This document shows, piece by piece, positions 24,283-40,881 of a stretch of DNA of 61,070 nucleotides; the first letter of the stretch is position 1, and each line of letters opens with the position of its first letter. The notes under the pieces are model-generated. The model had not been told where the DNA came from, searched no databases, and saw only the letters and a list, made by a program, of their open reading frames with translations. The position numbers were made by a program, and so were the translations under genes. Source of the DNA: Eimeria necatrix (taxonomy: Eukaryota; Apicomplexa; Conoidasida; Eucoccidiorida; Eimeriidae); NCBI RefSeq assembly GCF_000499385.1, contig NW_013654873.1, positions 12,501 through 73,570 of the forward strand. The letters run 5' to 3'.

Positions 24283-24624
24283 GCCTACGGGAGGGTAGGT
24301 GGTGGAATAAAAGAAGTCATTGGGGTCCGGAGCAGCAGCAGGGGGCCCCCTTGTCTTTCTTTTCATTTGGCGGGCCCTGCGCAAGACCAGCCGGCTTGCT
24401 GCTGCTGCTCGGCGTCTGTGTCTGCTGCTGCTGCTGCTGCAGCTCCTGCTGCAGCTGCTGCTGCTGCACCTGCTCACGGCTGGCCCCCGGCGGCCGTGGG
24501 GGCCCCGGGGGCCCCCTGAGGGGGGCCCCCGCCGGGGGCCCCCGCAGCGCAGGGGGCCCCTGGGGGCCCTTGCTGCTGGCTGGGACTGGGTAGAGGCCCC
24601 CCCTAAAGATTCATCTGAAAAAGA

Positions 24625-24661
<37 letters not shown>

Positions 24662-24916
24662 AGGGAGGCCTGGGGGCTGGGAGTTCTGCTGCAGCCTGAG
24701 CTGTCGGACAGGTGCCACTGGAACTGCTGCTGCTGCTGCTGCTGCAACTGCGACTGGTGCAGCAGCTGCTGCTGCTCGCGGAGCAGCAGCTGCTGCTTCT
24801 GCTGTGGCAGTGGAGACTGCTGCTGCTGCTCCTGATCCTGCGGCGGCTGCTGCTGCGGGGGATCAGGGCCCTCTGGGGTCCAGTGACCCATGGGCCCTGC
24901 TGCAGCTGTGGCGCTG

Positions 24917-24952
<36 letters not shown>

Positions 24953-25140
24953 AGGGATAGACCCAGGCTCCGCCACGTATCTTTCTTGAAAGCTAAAGAG
25001 GCGCGCTGAGGAGCAGCAGCGGCTGCGGTTGCTGCTGCAGCTGTGCTGCTGCTGCTTTTGCTGCGGGAGCTCTGCTGCTGTTGTGTTAGCTGCTGCTGCA
25101 GCGCCGCGAAGCCCAGCAGCAAACAGCCGGGGGGGAAAAG
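23300..25140 (-). CDS. Unidentified Ser/Arg/Gly-Pro-rich protein (two exons seen, partial model)
   Basis: Exon 25140-23584 follows a CACTCTCAG acceptor and ends CGA|GTAAAC, the donor being part of the AAACCCT block. The next exon, 23483-23300, follows TTTTGCAG and ends at GTAAGC; the first junction is phase 0 on both sides. The first exon has Gln runs, an Arg/Ser-rich stretch (RHRRR, RRARQMKRKTR), DPNDFFYSTTYPP, then a (Pro-Gly-Ala-Pro-Gln-Gly)-type collagen-like segment encoded by GGGGCCCC repeats, then EDSSSDRKERRRRR. The upstream start exon is not identified, and the downstream part may be the 19920-23054 frame. No family recognised; the acidic/Arg-rich end could be nuclear. Confidence 0.5.
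23515..23583. repeat. Telomere-like block forming a short intron
   Basis: Pure TTTAGGG with occasional TGTAGGG. On the minus strand it supplies the donor GTAAACCC for the exon ending at 23584. The intron then ends at the TTTTGCAG acceptor before 23483, giving an intron of 100 bases. Confidence 0.75.
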
Positions 25141-25145
25141 CTGAG

Positions 25146-25252
25146 AGTGACCCTAAACCCTAAACACAAAGTCAAATAGGCTAAGACAACGGGCGCAGCA
25201 GGGCCCGAGCCCTAAACCCTAAACCCTAAGGCTCAAACCCTAAACCCTAGGA
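25146..25252. repeat. Telomere-like AAACCCT blocks
   Basis: Several short AAACCCT runs separated by unique sequence, directly upstream (on the minus strand) of the acceptor at 25141, so plausibly intronic. Confidence 0.8.
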
Positions 25253-26322
25253 CTTGCTTCGGCGGTGATTGGCCCAGCGGGCTTGCAGCTAGGTAAGCAG
25301 CGCCTGCTGCGCTTCGTGCCTCTCTATGATGAAGAAATACAACTTATAATTGCTGCTCCAGCTGCTGCTGCTGCAGTGGACTCAAGAGCAGCTTCAACCA
25401 GCTGCAGCAGCAGCAGCAGCGGCCACAGCAGCGGCCCCCTCGCCGGGCTGCCAGGGGCTGCTGCTGCTGTTCCTGCTGCGTAAACTGCCTCTTCTTGTTA
25501 TGAACTTGCCATTTAGTTTTAACATATTTCGCTGTGACCCTTTAGCAGCGGCAGCAGCAGCAGCAGCGGCAGCAGCAGCAGCAGCAGCGGCAGCAGCAGC
25601 AGCAGCAGCTGCAGCCGATGAGGCCCCGGTCCTTGCCGCTGTCTCTTCAACGAAATGACCTTTTCCCTCAGCTTCTCTCTTTTGTCTTGTTGCATTTATG
25701 TTATAATTGAGGTTTATTTGTTTGCTGCTGCTTCAGCAGCAAACAAGAGCAGCAGCAGCACGGAGCCAGAGGCCTGGCGGGACCAAGGTGCCTTGCTGCT
25801 GCTGCTGTTGTGCCAGATCACTTGCTGCTGCTGCTGCTGCTGCTGCTCTTGTTCTGCGTTCCCGGTAGCTTATGTTTGCTGCTCCTGCTGCTTCTAATTC
25901 TGTCGCTGCTGCAGCTGTTGTCCTTGCGCCTCTAACGTTTTTTGCTGCTGCTGCTAGTCCTGCTGCAGCTGTTTCTACTGGTTCTGCTGCTGCTGCTTTG
26001 CTGCTGCTAGTCTTGCTGCTGCTTAATTGCCTTAAAAGGAATTTACTGAAGACATTTCGTTCGCCTTCACTTGGGAAGCAGCAGCAGCTGCAGCAACAGC
26101 AACAGCAGATGCTTGTCTGCAGCTGCTGCAGGACGGTGCGCCGCTGCAGCAGAAGTAAAAGCTCCTACAACTGCAACTGCTGCTTCTGCTGCTGCTGCCG
26201 TTGCTGCTGCTGTTGCTGCTTCTGCTGTTGCTGCTGCTGCTGCTGCTGTTGCTCCTGCTCGTTTTCAGAGTCGCCCCATATGAGTACCAAACATCAGAGC
26301 CACAACTCCATGTCTTGTCCTG

Positions 26323-26358
<36 letters not shown>

Positions 26359-27948
26359 CCATCCTCCGTGAGGCGAAGCGCAGCGAGAGATCCAGAGCCC
26401 CGTTTCTTAGCGATATTACCAGCAGCTGCAGCAGCAGCTGCAGCAGCAGCAGCTGCTGCAGCAGCAGCAGCAGCAGCTGCAGCAGCAGCAGCAGCAGCAG
26501 CAGCAGTTCAGTCCTTCTAACTTGCTGCCAGCGCTGTCTGCTGCCCCTTTTCCAATTGTGTCTTTATCTTGATTCTGGGGGCCCCCCTTGGGGGGCCCCT
26601 GGGGGGCCCTGCTTGCTGGGGGCCCCTAATCTGGGGGGTTCTGCAGCAGATGGTGCTGCTGCTGCTGGGGGCCCCCCTTGCTGCTGCTGCTTTTTTTAAA
26701 CAAGACCTTTTAATGCAGCAGGCAGCAGCAGCTCACAGAAGCTAGCCTAAGGGGTGCAGCAGCAGCTAAGGGGCTAAGCTAGCGCAAAAATTCGGGTGGC
26801 GTGCTGCTGCTGCTGCTACTGCTGCTGCTACTGCTGCTGCTGCTGCTGCTGCTATCTGATTTTTGAGTCCTTGGCAGCATTTCGTAAGGGCACGCACCTA
26901 GCGTTGCTCAGTGCAGCAGCAACAATGAGCTCGTTGCAGCAGCAACAGCAGCAGCAGCAGCAGCAGCGGTGGCAGCAGCAGCACCGGCAGCAGCAGCCGC
27001 GTTAACATCGGGAGCAGTTGCTGCGCTGCGTTTTCGACCCACCAAAAGCAGTTGCTGCTGCTGCTGCTGCTGCTGGGCCCCGCCCTGAGTTAGGGCCGCT
27101 GTCTTGTTATCCAAAAGTATAAAGGAAGTGAGGTGCAGCAGCAGCTTATGCAGCAGCAGCAGCAGCTGCTGCTGCTGCTGCTGCTGCTGCTCCGTGCACC
27201 GGTCTGGTCCGGCCGCACGCGTCGGCGGCGCTCGCAGCACTTCTGTTTTGTTGCGCCTGTTCTTGTCCGTTAAAATGTTCGTTAAAATATAAATTATTAA
27301 AATATATTAATTTATTTCAGTTTCAATTTAAAGGAAAAGGGCATTTAAAGCTCTGCAGCATCCCGGAACCATTCTCTCCGCCGGAGCGGCGGCCGACGCA
27401 GCGGCTGCGTCCGCTGCTGCTGCAGGTGTTGCGCGGCTCTGGCTTGGCCTATTTTTTCTGTCTTTTTGTTTTAATTAAAATTAAAAACATAAAATTAATT
27501 TTCTGCATTTTTTTTAGTGCTAAATAGGGTCAGCGCGCCCCAGAACTCCCAGCAACTAGCCAGACAGGCGTCGGCGGCAGCAGCAGACGGCCTCGCCTCG
27601 CTCCTGCGTAGTTTTCCTTCGCAATAATTAAGCATTTTCAACCCCAACAGATTCAAAAGAACAAAAACGACAATTGAAGGAGAAAGGGTTTAAATTTATT
27701 TCTTTTCCGAACTCAAAAATATGCGGGAGTTCTCGCGGGCTGCGGCGGTGACGCAGCTAGCCCCAATCCTGGCCTTCCTGCCAAAAGCCTTCGGCCAAGT
27801 CTGCTGCAGCAGCTAAATTTATAGTGCAATAAACTTTCTAATAATGCTTTATTTGTAGAACATTAAATGTTATTACTTTACGGAGTTGTTCTGCTGCAAC
27901 ATTGTATAGCTGCGCTCTGCGCAGGCGGGCTGCTGCTCCAGCGGCTCC

Positions 27949-27998
<50 letters not shown>

Positions 27999-28309
27999 TT
28001 GCTCCAGCAGCAGCTCTACTTGGCCCATGAGCTCTGTTGCTTAGTAGAGACTCACTCTTGTCTTTTTGTCTTTTTTCTTTTTCTTTTTTTAACACAAAAG
28101 GCCCGCAGCAGCGCAGCAGGGGCCCCCGGAGGCCCCAAAGCCGCAGCACTGCCACCCAGCTGTCTCAGGGGCCCCCGGGGCCTCTCTGCAGCACACAAGT
28201 GACAACGGGGGCCCCTCCCCCGGCAGCCCCAGAAGCGCCTGCTGCAGCAGCCGCTGCTGCTGCTGCTCCTGCCGCTGCTGCTGCTGCTGCTGCTGCTGCT
28301 GCCTAGAAG
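25253..28309. other. No confident gene
   Basis: The left part (25.26-25.65 kb) has plus-strand sequence with a GTAAGC donor at 25295 and a short natural-looking peptide (RFVPLYDEEIQLII) near 25317, possibly one exon of an unrecognised gene. 25.7-27.2 kb is mixed CAG/CTG with a small GGGGCCCC patch at 26577-26690. 27.24-27.87 kb is AT-rich and repeat-poor. CTG tracts resume at 27.95 kb. Confidence 0.4.
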
Positions 28310-32837
<4,528 letters not shown>

Positions 32838-32867
32838 TAGCTATTTAATTGCAATTGCACAATTAAA

Positions 32868-33590
32868 AGGGCCCCAGTACCCTCTTGGGGGCCCCTCTGG
32901 GGGCCCCCCAAGGGCCTCCCAGGGGCCCCTCTTGTGGCCCCTCAAGGGGCCCCTAGGGGCCTCTCTGGGGGCCCCTTGAAGGCCTTTTAGGGGCCCCTTC
33001 TGGGGCCCCAAAAATACCCGTTTGAAACACTGCAGAGGCTCTTCAGAGGCCCCTCTTGGGGCCTCTTGGGGCCCCTCTTGGGGCCCCTTCAGGGGCCCCT
33101 CCTGGGACCTCTAGGGGCCCCTCCGGGGGCCCCTAGGGGCCCCTCTTGGGGCCCCTTGGGGCCCCTTTTAGGATTCTTCCGAAGCCCTTCTTGGGGTCTT
33201 TTAGGGGCCTTCGGGGGCCCCATGCACAGTATTGGGGCCCCTCAGTGCCCCCGTTTGAAGTTGCCCCTGGGGCTGTACCCTCTGAGGCCCTTGGGGGCCC
33301 CACAAGAGGTCCTCAGGGGGCCCCTAGGGGGCCCCATGAGGGCCTCCTGTGGGGTCCTGCGGGGCCCCTGGAAGAAGGCTGAGGGGCCCCCAACGGGTTC
33401 AGAGGGCCCCAGGGGCCCCCAGGGGGCCCCCTGTGGTCCCTCAAAAGGGCCTCCACAGGGGGCCCCCAGGGGGCCCCATAAAGGGGCCCCCAGGGGGCCC
33501 CATAAAGGGGCCCCCAGGGGGCCCCGTAGAGGGGCCCCCCCAGGGGGCCCCGTAAAGGGGCCCCCCCAGGGGGCCCTTTGTGGGGCCCAC
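32868..33590. repeat. GGGGCCCC-rich array
   Basis: Begins about 30 bases after the stop codon of the plus-strand gene. Composed of GGGGCCCC units with TTGGGGCCCC or CAGGGGGCCCC linkers; at 33440-33560 the unit becomes regular (CATAAAGGGGCCCCCAGGGG). Confidence 0.9.
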
Positions 33591-34988
33591 TTGTGTTTGG
33601 CCTTTTGAATTTTTGTCGCTGCGAAGTTGTGCCGGTTTGGACTGTATGTACACCGCAGCTGTGGGGTGTGTTGTGGGGCCCCCTGAGTGCTAGAAAGCGG
33701 CGCCACCTGCTGCTGCTGCTGCTGCTGCAGTAGCAGCTGCTGCTGGAGTAGCTGCTGCTGCAGGAGTAGCTGCTGCTGCAGGAGTGGCTGCTGCTGTACG
33801 AGCAGGTGCTGCTGCAGTTCCTAGTTCTACCTTTCCTGCTGCTAGTGCTGGGTTTACTGCTTCTGCTGCTGCTGGCTCTTTTGCTGCTGCTGGTGCTGCT
33901 GCTGCTGGTTTTTCTGCTATCGCTGCTGTTGGTGTCACTACTAGTTGCTGCTGCTCCCACTGCTGCTGCAGCTGCTACTCTTGCTGCTGCAGTCGCAGGT
34001 GCTTCTGCTGCTGCAACCCCACCTGCTGCTGCTACTCCTGCTGCTGCTGCTGCTGCTGCTGCGTTGCTAGTGGGAATCAGAACACGCTGTGTCTCGGACA
34101 CGAATCCGTGGGATCCTCCGGGATCGACTGGGATCGTCTGGGATCGTCTGGGATCGTCTGGGATCGATTAGGATTGTCTGGGATCGTCTAGAAAAGTCTG
34201 GGATGACCTATTACTGTTGACACTCAATTGCTGCACTCAGTTTGCTGCTACTTGAAGACAAAAGCCGCACGCCCTCAGTTGCTGCTGGTGCTGCAGCAGC
34301 ATCAGACAGCTGCAGCAGCAAAAGCGGCAACAGCAGCAGCTGCAGAAAGCGCAGCAGCAGCAGCAGCAGCTAGTGCGACAGGTGCATAAGCAGGAGCAGC
34401 TGCAGCAGCAGCAGCAGCAGCAGCAGCAGGCGCCGTGTTAAGACGAGGCTTGCGCCGTCTCTGGCCGCAGCGAGCCCAGCAGCAGCAAGAAGCAGCAGCA
34501 GCAGCTAATGATTGCTGCTGCTGCAGCTCCTAGGACGCTGTAGAAGTGGCCAGAAGCAGCAGCGCAGTGGCTTTGGATTTGCACTTGTTTTGCTTCTTCA
34601 TTGCTGCCAATTTTCGGGGATTTTCGCAAATTCATTTAAATAAATGGACAAATAAAATATTATTTTGAAAATAAAACATTATTTTGCTTCAAATAAAGCA
34701 TTTGCAGGCTTTGTGCTGCAGTTGCTGCCAATTTGTCGGAAAAATGCAACTAAGTTGCTGCTGCTGAAGTGCCAGCAGCAAGTTGCTTCTGCCCCGCTAA
34801 GGGGAATTTCTGTGCAAGTCTCATTTATTTCTTTATTTTCTTTTTAATTTCTTTTTAATTTCTTTTTAATTTATTTAATTTCAGAAAATAAATACATTTC
34901 TTCATCTGCATATTTACATTTCTTCTTGTGCTTGCGCTTTGCAGGCAAATGCTGCAGCTGAAGCTGTGCGAGCATGCGACCTGGTTGT

Positions 34989-35022
<34 letters not shown>

Positions 35023-35354
35023 TGCTGCTGCTGCTACTGCTACTGCTGCTGCGGTTGCTAAGTGAGCCGCGGCGTCAGCCGCTGCACCGATTTCTGCTGC
35101 CAAGTCAGCTGCTGCGTCAGCTGCTGTTTTGAAGCGACTGCTGCACCTGCTGCAGCTGCTGCTGCTACTGCAGCAGCTGCTGCTACTAAATGAGTTGCTA
35201 CGCCAGCTGCTGCGTCAGCTGCTGCTGCTGCTAAGTGGGCCGGCGCGTCACCTGCTGCTGCTGCTGCTACCGGAAGTGTGGGAAGCCCTCGTGCTGCTGC
35301 TGCTGCTGCTGCAGCTGCGGCTGCTACTGGAGGTGGGGGAAGTCATCGCGCTCG

Positions 35355-35388
<34 letters not shown>

Positions 35389-35470
35389 GCTTCCGGGCGT
35401 TGCGGCCGCCACCGGAGACCTGCGCAGCATGCAGCAGCAGAAACTCAGGGCGCCTCTGCCTGTGCCGCGG

Positions 35471-35505
<35 letters not shown>

Positions 35506-35539
35506 CGAGGACGGTGGTCCACTGGTCACGCGTCCCAGC
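33591..35539. other. No confident gene; mixed repeats
   Basis: 33.7-34.07 kb is CTG-rich. 34105-34205 is a roughly 10-base minisatellite (CTGGGATCGT). 34600-34970 is AT-rich with repeated TTTCTTTTTAA. 35.0-35.5 kb is CTG-rich. Open frames here are almost entirely triplet repeat. Confidence 0.45.
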
Positions 35540-35895
35540 CTAGGCACTTGCCCGTGAGTGTTGTGCGTTCCTTACCGCCGCCGCAGCAGCAGCAGCAGCT
35601 GCTGCTGCTGCATCCCCGACGACCGCGGCGGCCGCCGCCGCCGCAGCAGCAGCAGCAGCAGCAGCAGCAGCGGGACTCCCCGGACAGGCAGCAGCAGCAG
35701 ACACAGCCTGGAGCCTCTCGCGATCCTCAGAACTGCGGATACACTCCAACATCTTGTTGTAAAACTCGTGCTGCAGCTGATGGTCAAAACGCGAAGGAGT
35801 TAAAGGCCTGCTGACGCAGCAGCCTTCGCTGCTGGGGCAGCTGGGGGTGGGGGAGAAGCTGTGGCCGATCCCGCAGTCCGCGATTACGGGCCCCA

Positions 35896-35945
<50 letters not shown>

Positions 35946-36172
35946 GGGGGGGGGGGGGGGGGGGGGGGGGNNNNNNNNNNNNNNNNNNNNNNNNNNNNNN
36001 NNNNNNNNNNNNNNNNNNNNNNNNNNNNNNNNNNNNNNNNNNNNNNNNNNNNNNNNNNNNNNNNNNNNNNGGGGGGGGGGGGGGGGGGCTGCTGCGGGCG
36101 CGGAGCGGGCGCGGCCGCCGGCCGCGGGGAAGCGTTCTGCTGCCGGGACCCGGAGCGGCGCCGGTGCGCTGT

Positions 36173-36210
<38 letters not shown>

Positions 36211-36389
36211 GCTGCTGCCTGTGGGGCTGCCGCTGCTGCTGCCGCTGCTGCTGCCGCTGCTGCCGCTGCTGCTGCAGGTACTGCCGCTGCTTCTGCTCCC
36301 ACATCTCCTCCCGGTAAGACAGCCGCGCCAACTCGTTAATGGAGTCCCTCGCAATCTCCCAAGAAGCTGTGCCTGGCTGCGGCCACTGC

Positions 36390-36425
<36 letters not shown>

Positions 36426-37222
36426 GAGTCTCCCTGCTGCTCTTCAAGCTGCTGCCGCTGCTGGTGCTGCCGCTGCTGCTCATCCAGCTGCTGCCGAAAC
36501 AGCTGCTGCCACACAGACGGCTGCTGCTCGGCCGGCTCTTCCTCGTCTTCCGCGTCGTCCGCCTGCAGCTGCCGCTGCTGCTGCTGCTGCTGCAGCAGCA
36601 GCTGCTGCTGCTGCTCCCACCTCTCTGTTGGAGAAGGAAGATTCTCCAAAGGCCTCCGCCACACTCTCTGCAGCTCCCTCAAAGTGGCGTCGCGCTCCTC
36701 TTGGCGCCTCCTCTCTTCCTCCTGCTGCTGCTGCAGCAGCAGCAGCTGCTGCTGCTGCAGGGTGGCGTGCTGCTGCTCCTGCAGCATGCTCTGCTGCTGA
36801 GGGGGCAGTAGCTGCTGCTGCTGCGCACCCTGCTGCTGAACATGCAGCAGCTGCGTGTGCTGCGTCTGCCAGTTCGAGTGCTGCAGCCAGGCATGATGGC
36901 CGTGCTGCAGCTGCTGCTGCCAGACTTGCTGCTGCTGCTGCATCAGCAGGATCTGCTGCGCGTGCAGCACCTCCTGCTGCTGCCGGAGCAACGCATGGTG
37001 CTCGCTTTCTTGCCGCTGCTGCTGCTGCTGCTGCTGCAGCTGCCAGTCAACCTGCTGCTCAAACTGGTGGCCTTGCAGCTCTGCTGCATTTAGAAGTGAA
37101 GGCTGCGTCTGGGGGAGGCCTGCAGCAGCAAAGACAGCAGCAGCAGCAGCAGCAACAGCAGGCCCTTTAGCAGTGGCCAGACATAGAAGAGCAACCACGA
37201 GCGACGTGAGCAGCAGCAGCAG
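35540..37222 (-). CDS. Gln-rich protein with signal-peptide-like N-terminus (partial model)
   Basis: A minus-strand frame is open from about 37222 to a TAG at 35540-35542. Near its start, KLLLLTSLVVALLCLATA looks like a signal peptide or signal anchor, but no ATG precedes it before an in-frame stop, so a start exon must lie upstream. Then come Gln-rich sequence with His and Trp, a charged stretch (EEERRRQEERDATLREL), DDAEDEEEPAEQQ, a poly-Pro run broken by the assembly gap, and a more natural C-terminal part (SFSPTPSCPSSEGC, HEFYNKMLECIRSS). A GTAAGG near 35576 could be a donor, making the C-terminus longer. No family recognised. Confidence 0.48.
35971..36070. other. Assembly gap (100 N) inside poly-G
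   Basis: Exactly 100 N with about 27 G on the left and about 18 G on the right. It falls in the poly-Pro stretch of the minus-strand frame; reading frame across it is not established. Confidence 0.98.
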
Positions 37223-37376
37223 CTTCTGCTGCAGTGATTGCAGCAGCTGCTGCTACTGCTGCTGCTGCTGCTTGTGCTGCCTGCGCGAGTGCTTTTGTCG
37301 TTGCTGCCCTCGCTGCATCTCTCGTCGCTGCAGCCACGTTTAACGACGCCCCTGGAGCGCTTGCTGCTGCTGCTGC

Positions 37377-37419
<43 letters not shown>

Positions 37420-37555
37420 GACTCACCGTTGGCCGCGGTTTGCTGCACCGTGACAGACAATGTCTGCACTGTGTGCGGCTGAAAGACAGGCAGCCCCGGG
37501 GGCAGCAGCCCGGGGCCCCTCTGGCTGTGGTTGTTGGGGTTGGGTCTCATTTTGG

Positions 37556-37569
37556 GGTGTACGTACACC
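37556..37569. promoter_or_regulatory. GGTGTACGTACACC perfect palindrome
   Basis: A 14-base perfect palindrome, about 330 bases upstream of the minus-strand Q-rich gene. The same 14 bases recur at 45344-45357. Function unknown. Confidence 0.55.
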
Positions 37570-37835
37570 TGGTTGCTGCGTGTGGGGTGCAGCAGCGCGT
37601 CGGCAGCGGCGCTGCAGCGCAGCAACAGGCCTCACAGCGCTCCGGGCTGACTGGCAGCAGCAGCCGCAGCAGCAGCAGCCGCGAAAACAACAGCTGCAGC
37701 AGCTGCAGCAACAGCAGCAGCAGCAACAGCAGCAGCAGCAACAGCAGCAGCGCCGTACCTGAGGACAGTGGTCGCTTGCTACTGGTCGACAAGGCGGTCA
37801 AGCTGGCAGTGACAAGAAGGGTCGGTATTCTACAG

Positions 37836-38290
37836 ATTGAATTTGAAATAAAATTAAATTAAATTAAATTAAATTAAATTAAATTAATAGAAGAAAGAAG
37901 AAACAAACAATGGAGGCTGGTCTATTTCAGCCCGCCGGCGCGGGTGACCTCCTCGCCGCCGTGGCAGTTAATAGTTTAGGTGAGTGGCTGGGTCTGCTGC
38001 GGCAGCTTAGGGCTTCTTTTTGTTCTCTTTTGTTTCTATTTGTCTTTTTTATTATACATTAATTAATTTAAACTGAAAAAGCCTTTTAAATGGCCCCCGA
38101 TGGTCAATTTCAACTGAAGAACAGCACCGGCGCCGCACCCCCAGGGTCACTTGCTGCTTCTGCTGCTGCTGCTCTTCCTCAATCTTTCACCTTTATCCCT
38201 TCAACTTGAGCCACTTTTGAAGCTTCTACAAAAATATAAATATATAAATATATATTAAATTCATCTTTGAGGTGAAAGGAGCCCGCAAAG
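37836..38290. repeat. AT-rich stretch with AAATT microsatellite
   Basis: (AAATT)n spans about 37846-37887. The rest is AT-rich with ATATAAATATATAAATATAT near 38235. No gene seen. Confidence 0.8.
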
Positions 38291-38683
38291 TTGGCCTGCC
38301 GCGCCCTCCGTGACCAGTGGTCTGTCCACCTTTGTAGCTGCAGCAAAAGCGCCACAAAGGGCCCCAGGGGCCCCTCAGAGGCACATCTTGTGACGTTCTG
38401 GGGGCCCCCGGGGGCCCCTAAGGCCCGCAGTGGACTGAATGGGCAAATTGCTGAGCGGGGAGTTCTGCGGTGGGCAGCAGCAGCTGCTGCTGCTGCTTAG
38501 GCGCCTCCACGTGCATGCCTGCTGCAGCAGCAGAAGCAGCAGCAGCAGCAGCAGCAGCAGCTGCTGCTGCTGCTGCTTCACGGCGGCGTGGCCTTGCAAG
38601 CCACCACCCCGCAGTCAGGGCTGCCAAAGTGCTCCCTGGAGCTGCAAAGGCACCCAAGGGCAACAGAGGTCACGGAGGCACTC

Positions 38684-39560
38684 TTAGGGTTTAGGGTTTA
38701 GGGTTTAGGGTTTAGGGTTTGGCCCCAACACTGCTGATCAACAAGCAAGGGCATAATAGTCCTCCTTGCAGAAACACCCACGGGGTTACCCCAGAGGGCC
38801 CACAGAGGGGCCCCCAGGGGCCCCCCCGGGGCTCCGGGGCCCCCTCTGGGGCCCCAAGGGGCCCCTTGGGGCCCCAAGGGGCCCCAAGGGGCCCCAGAGG
38901 GGGCCCCTACGGGGTCTTTGCCCCTTAGGTTTCAGGGAAGCAAATAAAAGATAAGACAAATCACAGGGGCCCCATGCCTCCTTGGGGGCCCCAAGGACCC
39001 TTTGGGGGGCCCCAGGTCTCCTTGGGGGCCCCCAGGACTCTGTGGGGGGCCCCAGGTCTCCTTGGGGGCCCCCAGGTCTCCTTGGGGGCCCCTATGCCCC
39101 CTTGGGGGCCCTACGGTTCCTTAAGGAGGCCCAGGAGGGCCTCTCTGAGGGTCCTGGGGGGCCCCTTTGAAGGCCACGGGGGCCCCCCTAGAGGCCTCGG
39201 GGGCCCCCACGAGGACCAGGAGGGGCCCCTGGGGCATCTGGGGGGCCCTAAAAAGGTCAAAAGTGGCAGCAAGGGGCCCCCCAGGGGCCCCCTGGGGGGC
39301 CCCCTGTTGGTTTGTTCGCTGAAACCCTCTTTGGGTCTCTTGGGGGCAACAAGAGCTGTACCCTTTGCATGGGGGGCCCTGGGGGCCTCTGGTGGACCCT
39401 GGGGGCCCCTTAGGAGCCCCTTTGGGTCCCCATAGGGGCCCCCGGGGGCCCCCGGGGGCCCCCCGGGGCCCCCGGGGGCCCCGCGGGGCCCCTAAGGGGC
39501 CTCGGAGGGGCCCCTAGGGGGCCCCTAGGGGGCCCCTCAGGGGCCCCTAGGCGCAGCAGC
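38684..39560. repeat. Telomere-like block followed by GGGGCCCC array
   Basis: TTTAGGG repeats at about 38684-38722. GGGGCCCC units from about 38790 to 39550, many as CTTGGGGGCCCCCAGG with a period near 28 bases at 38978-39100. No gene supported. Confidence 0.88.
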
Positions 39561-39629
39561 GGCTGCAGTTGGAGGCCCGCTGCTGCTGCAGCCCAGCTAG
39601 TGCCTCGCCTGCGCACGGTGGAGGGTCTT

Positions 39630-39935
39630 GTGTTCCAGCTAGCCAGCTAGCTGGCTAGTTAGCTAGCTAGCTAGCTCTCCAGCTAGCTGGCAAGTTAGTT
39701 AGCTAGCTAGCTGGCTATGTTAGTTAGTTGGCTGGCTAGCAGGCTATCCGAGGAGCTAACTGGCTAGTAAGCTAGCTAGCGAGCTTGCTACCTCCCCAGC
39801 TAGCTGGCTTAGCTAGCTAGCTAGCTAGCTAGCTAGCTAGGTAGCTAGCTAGCTAGCTAGCTGCCTAGCCAGCTAGCTGGCCGTCATGCCAGCTTGCTCG
39901 CTATAGCTAGATAGCTACAGTCCCAGAGATGGCTA
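39630..39935. repeat. GCTA tetranucleotide array
   Basis: (GCTA)n with GGCTAGTTAGTTAGC-type variants. Unlike the other two arrays, no flanking exon could be identified. Confidence 0.9.
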
Positions 39936-39969
39936 GCCAGGCAGAGCGAGCAAAACGGCATGCTAGCAA

Positions 39970-40007
<38 letters not shown>

Positions 40008-40480
40008 GAACAGTGCTGCCTTAGGGCCGCAGCAGCAGCCGTATTTGAGTTTGCTGCTGCTGCAGCAACAGCGCTGCCGTTGCAGCAAAATCTACATCAG
40101 CGGTTGCTGCAGCAACGCCACCCGAGCAGCAAACGTACAAAAGCTCAGTAGAAAGAAGGCCCAGCAGCAGTTGCTGCAGCAGCAGCTGCAGCAGCTGCTG
40201 CTTCTGCTGAGCAGCTGCAGCAGCAGCTGCAGCAGCGCAGCAGCTGCGCCCACGGGCCTTCAATGGGGCGCCATCTTACATAATCAGAAGCTCTCGCTGC
40301 TGCTGCTGCTGCTGCTGCTACTTGTCTTGCTGCTGCTGCAGCAGCTGCAGCAGCAGCTGCTGCAGCTGTCTATTTGAATTCCTGAAAAACCGCAAAAATA
40401 AGGCGGAAATTCGCCGTCCACCAAGAAGCTGCGTCTAGCACCGCTGCTGCTGCTGCTGCTGCAGCAGCAGCAGCAGCAAT
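39936..40480. other. 3' flank of the succinyl-CoA ligase gene; no gene seen
   Basis: CTG/CAG tracts in both orientations. Downstream of the stop (on the minus strand) the sequence is CAG-rich and then partly A-rich around 40380-40410; no polyadenylation signal can be named. Confidence 0.4.
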
Positions 40481-40656
40481 TCACTGGGCCGCCTGCTGCT
40501 GCTGCAGCAGCTCCTTCGCGAGCTGCACCGCCCGTGTTGCTGCTGCTTCGAAGTCGTTAATTGCTTCGATGTGCAGCGAAGCACCTTCGGGGCCTTCCAT
40601 GGCTTCTTTAAGAATTGCTTCTGCCTTCTCCTTGTTTGTGCCTTGTAGCCGCACCT

Positions 40657-40698
<42 letters not shown>

Positions 40699-40808
40699 TA
40701 TTAGCGTCAGCAGCACCAAAAGCAGCAGCACAGCCATTACCAATGCAAGAGCCCCGCAGCAGCAGTCGCAGCTCCCCGCCCGCTGCCCGCACCTCCCCTC
40801 CCCAGAAT

Positions 40809-40881
<73 letters not shown>

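Noticed and set aside
26577..26700. Coding Gly-Pro segment on the plus strand
   Set aside because: A short GGGGCCCC patch without flanking natural-looking protein sequence or splice signals.
35508..35533. Third DQWTTP family member: minus strand reads RDQWTTV from the same 14 bases GACCAGTGGACCAC
   Set aside because: The proline and the surrounding Pro-rich plan are missing and the frame continues as Leu repeats. Recorded as probable coincidence or a shared DNA word.
38291..38500. Plus-strand frame with DQW near 38306
   Set aside because: No other family feature, in non-coding repeat context; the peptide soon runs into GGGGCCCC array.
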